Below, in pieces: positions 1-12,484 of a DNA stretch of 64,000 nt (the first letter of the stretch is position 1; every line of letters begins with the position of its first letter). The stretch is from the NCBI RefSeq assembly GCF_964204645.1, contig NC_134028.1, positions 26,448,153 to 26,512,152 of the forward strand. Direction: 5' to 3'. This DNA comes from Tubulanus polymorphus. Its lineage: Eukaryota; Nemertea; Palaeonemertea; Tubulaniformes; Tubulanidae. Position numbers and translations under genes: made by a program. The notes below the pieces were generated by a model, which saw only the letters and a list, made by a program, of their open reading frames with translations, ran no database searches and was not told the origin of the DNA.

Positions 1-2083
1 AGAGAATTGAACTAAGTTTAGTTTGTTTGCACGAAATCGTTTCTATCCAAAAATTAATCATTCTACGCTTTACGCCAATATGTAGGATAACGTCCTAACT
101 CCGAGGTATAGTAATGTATGGGAATATTTCGTAACATTCATGATAATTTTACAAAATAAACAGACGAAGGCTTTCTAATAAAAACAACATATGACACGAC
201 GGTAGGACTGGTGTAATAGTACGGGACTAAGTTTGTGTTACGAGCATGAATAGACTCAATTGAACAGGCGTATACATAGTGAATTCCCTGAGATAAATAC
301 CCTGCACACACGATCATTCGACTGTGACCATGTGAAATCTGAACACAAACACGTCAATGTATTACGACGTAGGCCTATGGCTTCTAAATGAAACATAATG
401 TGATTCCATACTCCGACAGCCAAATCTCCAATAATTTTATACCACCTAATTTGCCAACCAACCTCCTTGCAGAATGAATATATTTTCAGGGTCGGTTTTG
501 GTTTTTTAATGAGAAATATTGTAAACTAGGCATACTTTCGATATCATGGAAACTAATGGTCATACATTCATAAACATGTTTTTTAATTAGATGTAATTGC
601 TTTTATCCATCGCTTCCTCAAAGGATTTTATCCCAAGATTCTGCAAAATGGCCACCCTGTCCTTGATGTAGACTTCAGGTGCTCATTTATATGGGACTGT
701 TTGAGTTTGATATATGAATCTTGGCGTGAACAAATCTACGCAGTGTCATTTGAACTCTAGACATTCCCTGAGATGTTATATTATCTCATTCGACCACACC
801 CTAAGATCTCACAATAGAAATTCGGATATATTTGCCGTGATCTGGGTGATGTGAGCTTAAAGCCCAAGCTACTTCAGGCATCGGTTTTAGTGGTGTTGAA
901 TTTGACGAGCAGTGAATTTGAGCAGCCATAAAGTTATAATTTGATATCATGCACTTTCGATATCTTCCTTTTCGATTTTGTTGCTAATTCTTCTTTTCTC
1001 GTCAAGGCAGTTGGATATTGTAAGCCTACATGGGTAGGCCTACCTTTCCTTTGCTAATTAGTACTTTTTCCATAGGCCCTGAGAGATAACCTTTTATTCT
1101 AACATTTATTACCCGAGATTGTTTTGCTGCTATCTTTCAGTGGGTCAACGAGTTGTTGTTTGTGAAATCTGAATTTGAACATAATTTGTATTTTGAATTT
1201 TTAAACTATCAACATTGACATGGAGAAAGTAATTTGAAAAATGGAACAATCTTTACTGGTCGGATTTAATTAAATCATTTAATTAAACTTCTCGCTCTAC
1301 CGCTGAAAATGGATCCAATATGATCTATAGTCTTAGGATACCACAAGACACGAACGACGTAAACTAAGCAAGATAAGTAAATGGTAGGCCTCCTCATCTA
1401 CGAGCTACGAGCTGAAGTTGAGATGATTGCTCGTAGGCCTCGTACAAATAGAGTAATCGATTAGTTTATGTATTCGCCACAGTATTTAGGGGCAGCACTA
1501 GACGGTTGAGATTCGACAGAGCTGTGGCATGCGAGCAGGAAATTCAACCGCGATCCTTTAATCTAACCCTCACAATTAGATATTAGTCAATAACTGTAGG
1601 TATTAAATCTAATTTATATTCAAAAATAAACAATAAAACATCGATCAAAACGGGTTTTCAACTGACGTGGACTGATAATAAATTCCGTTCAATAAAATAT
1701 CTACATTTGGGTTTGCATTTGATCGTAGCTGCGGGCGGAATTTCTCCACAATCGTCCATTCGAGTACTAGTCTTTGACACGATCAGATGGCGTTTTCTCG
1801 AGCTCTTCAGCTTTTGCTGTGTTTCCTGGCGATCTTGTGGCGCGGAGTATTTCGGAGTGGTGGCGTGGCGCCGGTGGCGGTGGATGGAGTTGTGTGCAAG
1901 CGGAGTGGATGGAGTTGTGTGCGCGGTGTGTGCAAGAGGAGTGAATGGAGTTTATATGTGTCGTATGAATGTGTGGTATATTTTATATCTTATTTTTTTC
2001 ATTATTTTTCTATATTATTTTTGTTTTTTCATTTTTTTTTCTTTTCATTTCATTCGTCCCTCGCCCCCAACCTGTCAATCTTA
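1..2083. other. Intergenic, no recognisable gene
   Basis: AT-rich intergenic DNA. I see no exon with a plausible start, splice phase and conserved protein sequence. The open frames at 1707-2158 start without ATG and run through a T-rich stretch (about 1975-2060), so they are not called as genes. Confidence 0.6.
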
Positions 2084-2695
2084 GGGTTTCAACTGGCAGC
2101 GGCGGAGTCAGAGTTCTCTAATGTGGTCTCGTTTCAGCTAGTGGCGGAGTGCTGGTGATGCAGATGTTACTATAGGGGAACTGCAATCAGAATAAGATGG
2201 GGGCGGTAGCAATCTTCGACTGAGGGGGCTGTTGGATCTTTAGGTCCCCAGTTTGGTCCATTCTAGTCTGAATCTGCTGGTTCATTGCCTAAGGCTACCC
2301 ATTGGCATCTTGCTGATGGGCTCCCCGTTCACCCAGTTTTTCTCTGTCATCTGGGTGCCGGTTGTCTTAGGTGGTGTGCTCAATTCTCAATTGGGTCCCC
2401 AGTTTGGTCCATTCTAGTCTGAATCGGCTGGTTTCTTCGCCTAAGGCTACCCATTGGCATCTTGCCGATTGGGCTCCCCGTTCACCCAGTTTTTCTCTCT
2501 CATCTGGGTGCCGGTTGTCTTTTGGTGTTGATGCTTGAAGATCGGATATCCCCCGAAGCCGAAGATGTTTGTCGCTTCCCATCCTACTCTGATTGCGGGC
2601 CCTCCGTAGTAACACCCGTGTCATCAGCACCCCCCCACTTGCTAGGACGAGGCCACGCTAGAGAACTCCGACTCTGCCGCTGCCAGTTGAAACCC
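2084..2695. mobile_element. 612-bp inverted-repeat element (MITE-like)
   Basis: The two ends are inverted copies of each other over 87 bp: 2084-2170 and 2609-2695, both beginning GGGTTTCAACTGGCAGCGG when read inward. The interior holds a direct duplication of about 128 bp (from 2243 and from 2394, spaced 151 bp). No transposase frame is present, so this looks like a non-autonomous DNA element. A convincing target-site duplication was not found, so the exact borders and superfamily are uncertain. Confidence 0.75.
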
Positions 2696-3620
2696 CGAGA
2701 ACTCTGACTTTGCTGTTATCAGCCGGAAGTTCTGTGCTGACTTCTTTCTCTTTCTCGGGTTAGATCAAATATGATGTAAAGCCGTTAAAACTATGTATTA
2801 CCAGCGTCTATTTGGTTGTACTTCAATTTATGCCGTGAAACTCTGGAAATTTAATTTTTCATCCAAGGTTCTTTCCCCTTCCATCAAAATCTTCCCCAGT
2901 TTTTCTTGTCGCAGCAGATGATAACGTCTATATTGTATTCGTGAACTCTGTAATCTCGAGCATCTTTTGTGTACTTCAAAAACATCGTAAACTCTGTATC
3001 TTTGATTTCTGTTTCAGACCCCCTCATCCTGGCCTTTCATCATTTTCGTCATCCACTATCAAAGTTAGATATAGTTGCAAATTTAATTTCAGCTTATTAC
3101 TTGGGGCAATAGTGGTATATCAGGGGTTCATTTTTGATAATTCAAAAATGCAGGTGTTTGATTCTCAGAAAAAAAACCTGGCATTAGGAGGGGGCTAGTG
3201 GAATTTTGGTGTTGATTTCTTGCTAGCTCTAAGGCAAAAACTCAGACATTCCGTTCTCAAAAAAACCTGGCTTATCGTGTGGGGAAGAGGTACATGGTTT
3301 GGCTGTATATGTACCTAACCCAGACACGAACGGAGCTGGCATAAATCTGTGGCACAATAATAGTTAATGCTAGGGATAGGGATGGTTATGAGATAAAGCT
3401 TTCTCAAACCACAGCGGTCAGACTCTGTCTGACAAACATTTTGAACTAATATATAATATGCTCTCTTCATCTTGTCATTTCGCTAGCCAGAAGTCAAACT
3501 CTGATGGTGGGAAGTCTGGTGACACCAACATCCATAATCCGACTCCGGGACTGAGTCCGATGGCACTCTTGGACCTTCCAACAACATCATTCCCTAGTCA
3601 ACACGCGGCGCAAGCAACTT
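2696..3620. other. Intergenic, nothing recognised
   Basis: No coding exon, RNA gene or clear repeat was seen. A phrase AAAAAACCTGGC recurs near 3172 and 3257, too short to interpret. Confidence 0.5.
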
Positions 3621-4380
3621 GTAAGATTGACTGCTATATCTGCACTTCGATTTAAAAAAAAAACTAAGAATATGTAAAACTTAGACAAAATTCTACCGTG
3701 TAAACTTTCGGACTACTTCGATTTTGGAAAAAAATTATGTAAGATTGATCGCCAATCACACAACTATATCTGCACTTCAATTTAAAAAAAAAACTGTAAA
3801 AATAGGTAAAACTTAGACAAAATTCTACCTTGTAAACTTTCGGACTACTTCAATTTTGAAAAAAAATTATGTAAGATTGACTGCTATATCTGCACTTCGA
3901 TTTAAAAAAAAAACTATAGAAATAGGTAAACTTAGACAAAATTCGACCTTGTAAACTTTCGGACTACTTCGATGTTGAAAAAAAATTATGTAAGATTGAC
4001 TGCTATATCTGCACTTCGATTTAAAAAAAAAACTATAGAAATAGGTAAACTTAGACAAAATTCGACCTTGTAAACTTTCGGACTACTTCGATGTTGAAAA
4101 AAAATTATGTAAGATTGACTGCTGTATCTGCACTTCGATTTTAAAAAAAAACTGTAAAAATAGGTAAAACTTAGACAAAATTCTACCTTGTAAACTTTCG
4201 GACTACTTGGATTTGAAAAAAAATTATGTAAGATTGACTAAACTATAACTGCACTTCGATTTAAAAAAGAAAACTAAAAATAGGTAAAACTTAGACAAAA
4301 TTCTACCTTGTAAGCTTTCGGACTACTTCAATTTCGAAAAAAAATTATGTAAGATTGACCGCAGATCACAACTATATCTG
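3621..4380. repeat. Tandem array, ~119-bp unit, about 6.3 copies
   Basis: The phrase GTAAGATTGA begins units at 3621, 3739, 3871, 3990, 4109, 4228 and 4349, giving spacings of 118, 132, 119, 119, 119 and 121 bp. Each unit carries an A-run of 8-11 bases and the phrase CTTTCGGACTACTT. The 132-bp unit has an extra insertion. The last partial unit runs directly into the duplicated block at 4380. Confidence 0.9.
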
Positions 4381-5070
4381 TACTCAAAAAGTCAAACGAG
4401 AACCTGAGATCAACAACTCATCTAAAATCTGCCGATGAGAGAACAGCTCACATAACGGCCCAGTTTGAATTCAACTCATCAGCCAACAAACTTAGATGAT
4501 CCACGTCGATAATGAACCCAGCAATCATAAAGGTAACTTGATGTACATGGAAAAATTTTGATTCATTCTAAATGAAATATTTGTAATTACAGGATATCTT
4601 ATGCATCGTGTTTCTTATAAATTGAGGAGCAGCACAAACAATAGTGCATGTTATAAACACTGAAATCTAGGAGCGGCGAAGATAATAGCGGACTTCTGTA
4701 GTAAAGTATTGATTGTTTTTACCTATCACCCTTTTTCAAACCAGTCGGATGATATAGTGATTTTGATGAAACTATCTAAATATATATATGAAACTATAAC
4801 GATAGTTAAGTCAAATTAGGTTAGTGACGAGTGGTAAATGTTGGCGTCGAGCACCTAGTTTGGACTCGTAGGTCTGGTGAGTTAACACCTAAACTGAGAT
4901 ATAGTTTCAACATGATATCGTGAGTTTTATCTTCGTGCTTACCGTAATTAAACATAGTCAACAGAGGCTATGCCCCTGCCTGACTTAGCCCTAGATAGCA
5001 CATAGTTAGGAAACAGAACATAGCGTTAGGCCAGTGGTCTATGTACAAATAGGTCTCAGCACTTTGACAA
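4380..5070. repeat. Diverged duplicate of 9120-9870
   Basis: This block matches 9120-9870 in the same order and orientation. Shared phrases include TTCTGTAGTAAAGTATTGAT, AGATATAGTTTCAACATGAT and AAACATAGTCA. It also contains one copy of the exon-like unit amplified at 7566-9110, with a donor-like AAAGGTAACTTGAT near 4532 and an acceptor-like AATTACAG before GATATC near 4590. It is therefore a segmental duplication with one unit here and about seven in the other copy. Confidence 0.8.
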
Positions 5071-5089
5071 ATCTAGAATAAAACAAAGC

Positions 5090-7150
5090 TTTAATTGGTT
5101 CAAATCATTCCTGAAAGCCATACTCTGTGCCTTTTTTTCCCCTAATGATTATTGTTTAACTGACAATTATCATATATTGCTAGGAAAAATTGCTCACTAA
5201 CCAATGGCTTAGATCCACAATTAAGATGAATTCAATATTTCTAAGATCAAAAACTATTAATACGGTATGTAATACTGGTCCATAATATAAAAAACTGAAA
5301 ATTCGTTAAACTAAAAATTTAAATATAGCTGATATATGTATGAGCACATCTGAATCAGTCTCATCGACTGATCAGTATTTCCATCTCCAACTGCCGTGCT
5401 TATGGCAATTGGTCAGGTTCTTCATAATTGCCGAGATTTACCCAAACCTAACTGATTCATCTTAAAGCCATACTGTGTGTCAAGTTACACGTAATAGATA
5501 TTGTGTAACTGACAATTAGAATCATAGGTGAATAACTCATTAATGTATTACTATAAGATATCTACGATTAAGGTAAATTCAATATGTTATGTGAAATTGT
5601 TTTTAATTCAGGTCCATGGACATTTAAAATGTAGCTGATACATGTGTATCTGATCACATTTATTAATCTGTATCTAGTAAACCTATTGTGTCTTCATACA
5701 GCTGTATTAGTTTTGATACATATTGCCAAAATCATTTCACGCAGATTTACTTCCGATCGAAGGGAGATAAAACAAATCTGTACGTGCACAAATACATTCC
5801 TGAATTTGGAAGGGAGAATATTTCAATTTCACTGTGTATGTCAGATTGAGAGCCTTATTCTGACAGGATATCCTAAACTTAGGTCTTATTCCTCTTGCTA
5901 ATAGCTCTCTTTTACTAACCCCTCTCCTTCAAACTATTTTCTAGCATCATGTCTTGCACCGCACCAGGGAGGTCCGGTCATAACAAGGTCTTTCAGTCCT
6001 TATACACAGTGTACTACTATTACTATAAAAGGGAAATAAAGATTATATAGCAATTCGGCTATAAGGGAATTTCTAATTTACCACTTAAATGTGCTTTTAT
6101 CTTAATTTCTGATGAATTCAAATAGTGATGAATTCACTTCATCTGAAATTCTACTCATGTAGATTTTCAGGCTCCATGTTCAACTGAAAATTAAAATGTA
6201 GCTAGTATGATTGCTTATTAATGGATCGCTTAGATATCTAGAAGATTAATTAAAATTAATTCAATGTAATGAATATAAGTGAAAATTATTTAAAAATAGT
6301 GCAGTGGATGAGATGACTGTTTCGTGCAATGTCACCTGCGTCATAACTGGGCGACATGTGTGTGGGATCTGTTGAATCAGTTAGGTTTTGGGGAATTCTG
6401 TATTCGTCAAACTAGATACCAAAAGCTCTGATGCAAAATAAGCATTTTGAAATAGTGATCAATCGAAACCAGATCTAAAATTCTTGTCGCGTAGAAATAT
6501 CAAGCCCCGTATAAAATATTGTCAGAGACAATTTTAATTATAGCTAGGAAATTAATTGGGTGATTAGGTATCTAAGATGAAGATTAATTCAGCATCTTCA
6601 TATAAGGTAAAAGTGCTCAAATCTAAACCTTAGGGGTTGATAAGAAAACTGTATATTCTAATTGGTTTATATCTAAAGAAAACAGGGTGTGTTTAAACTT
6701 CGTCTCTTAGGCTTGGGATTTATTGAATCTTTTTAGACTTTGCAGAATTCTGGATTTGTCAAGGCGTTGGAATGATTCAAGGTTTCTTAAATCTGTAGAA
6801 CTATGTTGACCAGGATCAGTGTGCTCAATGCTGGCAGCGCACTATTCAGTCAGTTTAAACATCATGAATTCAAGATCATTGTATATATAAGGAGCAATAT
6901 TTAGAATTACTGAAATGGATTAGAATACCATTCACTGGAGTAAACAGTACAAAAACAATTTGATAAGATTTATTATGCATTACTAAATTTGTTGTAACTC
7001 TGGTATTCCTGAAGATGACTATAGATGCTTTAATCGAATTGCTGTTAAACTATAATTATCAACCGTGTGCTTAGATATCTAGAAGATGAATAACAATATG
7101 AGTTGAATTTCATATAAATATCATTTAATAATTGACTATTATCAAAATCT
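5090..7150. repeat. Decayed ~340-bp tandem repeats
   Basis: Motifs related to TTAGATATCTAGAAGAT recur near 5208, 5557, 6230, 6565 and 7071. A second motif (GGAATTCTGTATTCGTCAAA and relatives) recurs near 6395 and 6745. Several spacings are near 335-350 bp or about twice that, which suggests an old tandem array with heavy decay and missing units. No coding exon was seen. Confidence 0.5.
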
Positions 7151-7379
7151 ACATATCGGTCCACATTGCTGATCTTATATGTGAATTGACACGTTCATTA
7201 TGATCAGTGATATTCGAAAGGATTTTCTGCTCACAAGATTCTGCTCTTAATTTTAGCTGAATTACTAATCGACTAGTCATAAAATGTACAAAATGATCTT
7301 CAACCTTGTAAGATAGATATCCAAAATCTTGATGTATTAAGATAGGCAGAAAAAAAGTTAACCCCAATCAGTCGCTTTC

Positions 7380-9120
7380 TGACTGGATGGAAGATGAATT
7401 AACCTGAACCGAATTTCGCAATTACGTGCTTGGATTTAAAGAAAGAAAACTCTGTCAGCTTGACCACCTACTCAAATCAATCAAACGAAATCTACCAATC
7501 ACCCGCAGAAGAATCAAACCAACACAAAAGATCGTCACCAATACTGAACCCAGCAATTTTGAAATGTAAGTTTATTTTTATGGAAATAATTATGATAAAT
7601 TCTAAATGAAATATTTTGTCATTAAAGGATATCTTCTTTTAATCATTGCAGCTAAATTTCAGCTATAAGAAGAAACCCAGCTTGAGATCAACTACTCGTC
7701 CAAAATCGACTAACTGGAATAGTGAACAGATGAGGCCAACAGAATCGACCTTACTAACCAACCAACAAATAAGATAATCGCCGATAACGAAACAAGCAAT
7801 CATAAAAGGTAAGTTAATATAAATGAAATTATTACGATTAATTCTTATTGAAATATTTTGTCATTACAGGATATCTTCTTTTAATCATTGTTGCTAAATT
7901 TCAACTATAAGAAGAAACCCAACTTGAGATCAACTACTCGTCCAAAATCGACCAACTGGAACAGCACACAGATGAGGCCAACAGAATCGAACTCATTAAC
8001 CCACCAACTTTAGATGATCCACACCGATAATGAACCAAGCAATCATAAAAGGTGACTTGATATACATGGAATTATTTCGATTAATTCTTATTGAAATACT
8101 TTGTCATTACAGGATATCTTCTTTTAATCATTGCAGCTAAATTTCAACTATAAGAAAAAAACCCAGCTTGAGATCAGCTACTCATCCAAAATCGACCAAC
8201 TGGAACAGTGCACAGATGAGGTCAACTAACTAACCAACTAATAGGATAATCGCCGATAACCAAGCAATCATAAAAGGTAACTTGATATACATGGAATTAT
8301 TTCGATAAATTCTAAATGAAATATTTTTTCATTAAAGGATATCTTCTTTTAATCATTGCAGCTAAATTTCAGCTATAAGAAGAAACCCAGCTTGAGATCA
8401 ACTACTCGTCCAAAATCGACCAACTGGAACAGCGAACAGATGAGGCCAACAGAATCGACCTAACTAACCAACCAACAAATAAGATAATCGCCGATAACGA
8501 ACCAAGCAATCATAAAAGGTAACTTGATATAAATGAAATTATTACGATTAATTCTTATTGAAATGTTTTGTCATTACAGGATATCTTCTTTTAATCATTG
8601 CAGCTAAATTTCAGCTTTAAGAAGAAACCCAGCTTGAGATCAGCTACTCGTCCACAATCGACCAACTGGAACAGCGCACAGATGAGGCCAACCGAATCGA
8701 ACTCATTAACCCACCAACTTTAGATGATCCACACTGATAATCAACCAAGCAATCATAAAAGGTTATTTGATATACATGAAATTATTACGATTAATTCTTA
8801 TTGAAATATTTGGTCATTACAGGATATCTTCTTTTAATTATTGCACCTTAATTTCAACTATAAGAAGAAACCCAGCTTGAGATCAACTACTCGTCCAAAA
8901 TCGACCAACTGGAACAGCGAACAGATGAGGCCAACAGAATCGAACTCATTAACCAACCAACTTTAGATGATCCACACCGATAACGAACCAAGCATTCATA
9001 AAAGGTAACTTGATATACATGAAATTATTATGATTAATTCTTATTGAAATATTTTGTCATTACAGGATATCTTCTTTTAATTATTCCAGCTAAATATCAT
9101 CTATGAGAAAAAACCCAGCT
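7380..9120 (+). repeat. Tandem array of exon-like ~243-bp units with splice signals
   Basis: Donor-like GT dinucleotides after an AAAAG context lie at about 7809, 8052, 8277, 8519, 8762 and 9005, with a stronger one (GTAAGT) at 7566; the spacing is 242-243 bp apart from one 225-bp unit. Acceptor-like TTACAG or TTAAAG before GATATC lies near 7627, 7869, 8112, 8337, 8579, 8822 and 9065. Each unit thus reads as a ~165-183-bp exon plus a ~60-bp intron on the plus strand. One reading frame of the exon part is nearly open but broken by the same TAA (in CTATAAGA) in most copies, so a protein is doubtful. It could equally be a satellite that happens to contain splice-like motifs. Confidence 0.7.
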
Positions 9121-9870
9121 TGAGATCAACAACTCATCAGAAAATCTACAAGTAGATGAATACTGATTGACCCATTTGCTGATGAAAACTGCAGAAGTCC
9201 AGATTAGAAGTTGAGGAGCCAGCAACGGATTAATCACTCAACCATGGATTCTTCTACAAACGGTGGTTGATTTCTATAAAATATTTTACCAGGAGCAGCA
9301 GATACTATAGTGAATCTTATAAACACTGATTCGAGCAACAAAGCTAATGGATTATCTCATAAACACTGATTCAGGATAAGGCAATAGTGTATCTTATTAG
9401 GAGCAGCATAAACAAAGTCAATCTTATAAACACTGAGATCCAAGAGCGGCAAAGACAATAGCGGATTTCTGTAGTAAAGTATTGATTTTTTACTTATCAC
9501 CTTTTTTCAAACCAGTCTGATATAGTGTTTTCAAGGAAATTATTTTATAATGTTTAATGCAATGTGAGAGTCTAATAAAAGCTAAGCTCCATTAATTCAC
9601 GATATTGGTCTTCGATCCTTGGTTGATAGAGAAGTCAAGTTAGGTTAGTCACTAGGGGTAAATGGTCGCGTCAAGCGCCTTTGGACACGTAGGTCTGTTG
9701 AGTTAACTCCTAAACTGAGATATAGTTTCAACATGATATTGTGAGTTTAATCTTTAAACTTTACCATAGTTAAACATAGTCAGCTATGGCTATTTGTCCG
9801 TGTAGGTATCACATAGTTAGGAAACATAGAACATAACGTTAGGCCAGTGTTGATGTACAAATTTTAAGTA
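9120..9870. repeat. Second copy of the duplicated block, with a polyA signal
   Basis: This is the partner of 4380-5070 and directly follows the exon-like array. AATAAA lies at 9574-9579 on the plus strand in this copy only, so a transcript crossing the array could end here. Confidence 0.7.
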
Positions 9871-10035
9871 TTTGCTGAATTGTAGATGTATTAATTTGAT
9901 GGATGGATATGTCGATTTTCACATCGAGTTTTAACTTTGAGCCTCCATCAATCTGTTTGATGATCATAGCTACGTATTTGAAAACAAAAGCTTGATCTAA
10001 AAGGAGATTATTATTTACATTTGAGAGGTAAAGCT

Positions 10036-10158
10036 AGGAATAACCAGGCATAAAGTTATAGCTAGGACTAATTTTGAACGTTTTAACATTGTCTATAGCT
10101 GTTTGAACTTCTTTTATTGTAATGGGTAAATCCATATCACAAGATGGCTCTCATGAAT
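10036..10158 (-). mobile_element. LINE reverse-transcriptase relic
   Basis: Read on the minus strand, this piece encodes DLPITIKEVQTAIDNVKTFK, which resembles the segment of non-LTR retrotransposon ORF2 before the first reverse-transcriptase blocks (a 'PIT..EV..AI..LK..K' pattern, known from CR1- and Jockey-like elements). Stops lie on both sides, so only a short degraded fragment survives. The clade cannot be set from so little sequence. Confidence 0.55.
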
Positions 10159-10505
10159 AATAGCTTTAGCTTCAAATCGGGTGTATAATGATTATCAAGG
10201 AGTGGCGGTGAATCAGTAGTGCTTTTTCAAAATGGGCCCAGACCTTTACAGTGAAAAAATGCCTGCAGTTGTAAATAGAGGAGTATAAATAATACATAAC
10301 TACAAACTACAAGTACATAAATTAATTCTAAAAAATAAAAAAAAAACCAATAAATAATAAATAGAATAAACAACAATACAAACAAACAATAAATTAAAAT
10401 TCTATTTACATGAAAAGGCATTTTTTCAAATATTTATCAACAAGGTTCTTCATTTATCGAACAACCTTCCCTAAGTATAGCGAAAACCCGAGATAATTTC
10501 TGTTG

Positions 10506-10621
10506 TTATTCAAAGCATTCTATCAACTCAGTTATTGTAATGAACAAAACAAATAACCATAAACCTTAACTAAATCGAAAACATTAAAAAAATAACTGAT
10601 ATGATAGAATGCTTTGAATAA
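10506..10621. repeat. 116-nt foldback with 31-nt arms
   Basis: The arms 10506-10536 and 10591-10621 are inverted copies with about two mismatches (left arm begins TTATTCAAAGCATTCTATCA). The 54-nt spacer can extend pairing slightly through TAATG/CATTA. It could be a MITE remnant or a hairpin transcript; the long loop argues against an ordinary miRNA precursor. Confidence 0.7.
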
Positions 10622-10639
10622 CTGTGATGAAAGATCGAC

Positions 10640-12200
10640 CCGTCCTTTCAACTAGCTGCGCTCAATCACTGCTGTGACTGTTTATTGTTATACATGGGTA
10701 GACTTACTGTCTAAAATCTGGTAAATACTTTTAACTTTCTTAAAAGAATGTTAAACAGCTATAAACTTAGTTATTGATGTTATTGATTAGTTACCGATTG
10801 TATAATTACGTTGATCTTTTCAAAGCTGGAAGAAAAAGCGTCAGAATACTTAGTATGTAATGTCAAGGTGTTAGGTAATCTTTAAGTCGGGGCAAAGTTG
10901 GCAAAATTCTAGATTTCTAGTGAAAGTAATGATTAATTGATACTAAGAGTACCAGAGTGAATCTGAGTTTCTCATCTCTAGTTTTAATGTTTTTATGTTG
11001 GGAGACTGTGATTGTAACACAGTTTATGTGTTTGTAAATTAGGAACTTGCATGATGATTCCTCGATTAAGATATTATTGTTGTGTGAATAAAACGATGTA
11101 CATTTTCATCATTCATGTTGAAACATTTCAGTTGTTAAGTTTTATAGCAACAATTTTACTTTAGTGCTTTTCAGTGGTTCATGAAATACAGATTTAATTA
11201 AGGGCCTGTGGAAATAGCAGCAGATTCTTGATAACTTGAGGATACGCAGTGCTAATTGGTCAATTGTTCTAGCTTTGTTTTGATTGTCGGTTTAACCACG
11301 TCTGTTTAGGTAGGGCCTGAAATATCTGGACTCGAAGAATTTCTGATCTTTATATAGAGTTGTATTTACTACTATCAAGTTGAATAATATAATTAAGAAG
11401 TTGCCGTAGCTTTGTCAGTTAAATCATATTTGTTTGAAGATACTCGATTTATCTTGAATTGTCACAAGGAAAAACCTTTATAATAGTTTGCAGAGTTTAA
11501 TCTAAGGAATAAATGCCACTTGACCTTGGGGCAAGCATATACGTAGGTAGTATCACTTGACCCTCAAAAATCAACCTGTCCTACATGCAGTGCAATTGTG
11601 ACACATTCATCCCTTACATTGAGTGGGCAACTTTTTCACTGTGGTGCTTTTCGATCAGTGGTTCATAAAATACTATATTTTATTAAGGCATATTTTATTT
11701 CATAAAACACTGATTTAAGGTCCTATCGAATATAGTTGAGCTTTTTCTTGATAATTGAGATATCCTCAATCTCAATGTCATTTGAAAAGTTGACATGATA
11801 GATCCTGATTTCATGAAATATAACAAAGTGTCGGTTATATTGACCTCATGAATTATCAAAAACTAGTCCAATTGTCAGTGTTTTATGCATCAAAGTTTAT
11901 AATTCTTTGTGTATTTTGTTATTTTCCTAATGATGCAAATTGTATAAATCAGCTGTAGTGGAAATGTATCGTAGATAAAGACTTCTAAATACCTTACATG
12001 TAACTTTTGTGGTTTTAAAGTTAGTACAATTTCATACATAGTAATAGAAATAAAATTACTATAAAAATTTGAGAAAATAAGCTAAGAGGTAATAATTTGA
12101 TATGTGAAAATAAAATGATGTAAAAAATGTAAATCAGATTGATTAATCCTACGCTTTCCAGAGTATTTGGCCAGGTTTATCTCTGGTTTTAGTGCGGGGA
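10640..12200. other. Intergenic, no gene recognised
   Basis: AT-rich. The only notable item is a short stretch at 11505-11580 (CACTTGACCTTGGGGCAAGC) related to a repeat in BTAF1 intron 6. No exon could be supported. Confidence 0.5.
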
Positions 12201-12201
12201 G

Positions 12202-12306
12202 CCATGGACAATTGAGTCCATGGTTGGACCATAGACTTTTTTGTTTTAGTCTATGGCGTTGGACTATGGGCGTATAAACTTTCGTTTACAGTTTATACAC
12301 CTATGG
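12202..12306. repeat. Cluster of three adjacent small hairpins
   Basis: Three inverted repeats follow one another: CCATGGAC (12202-12209) with GTCCATGG (12216-12223); CCATAGAC (12229-12236) with GTCTATGG (12249-12256); GTATAAAC (12272-12279) with GTTTATAC (12291-12298). The words CCATGGAC and GTATAAAC also build the 34-bp palindrome at 35690-35723, so the two sites share a repeat family. Confidence 0.7.
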
Positions 12307-12484
12307 TGGTTGGACTAGTCGTTTTTGAAAGTCCACGTGTTTGAGGAGCTCACATTATAATTCCTCAAGCACTCCTGGCATTTTGTATAATTGTTGTATG
12401 AGAATAAATATGAAATTTGTCATTCGTTTAGTTAAATTTGATATAGCAACAAGTCAAAGCACTACTAAAAACAAAGACTATATG

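Noticed and set aside
1707-2158. Two overlapping plus-strand frames
   Set aside because: The first has no ATG start, and the pair run through a T-rich stretch into the inverted-repeat element.
3621-4380. CRISPR-like array
   Set aside because: Units are contiguous with no unique spacers and the genome is clearly animal.
10227-10421. 64-codon minus-strand hydrophobic frame
   Set aside because: Produced by an A/T-only tract; composition explains the leucine/phenylalanine richness.
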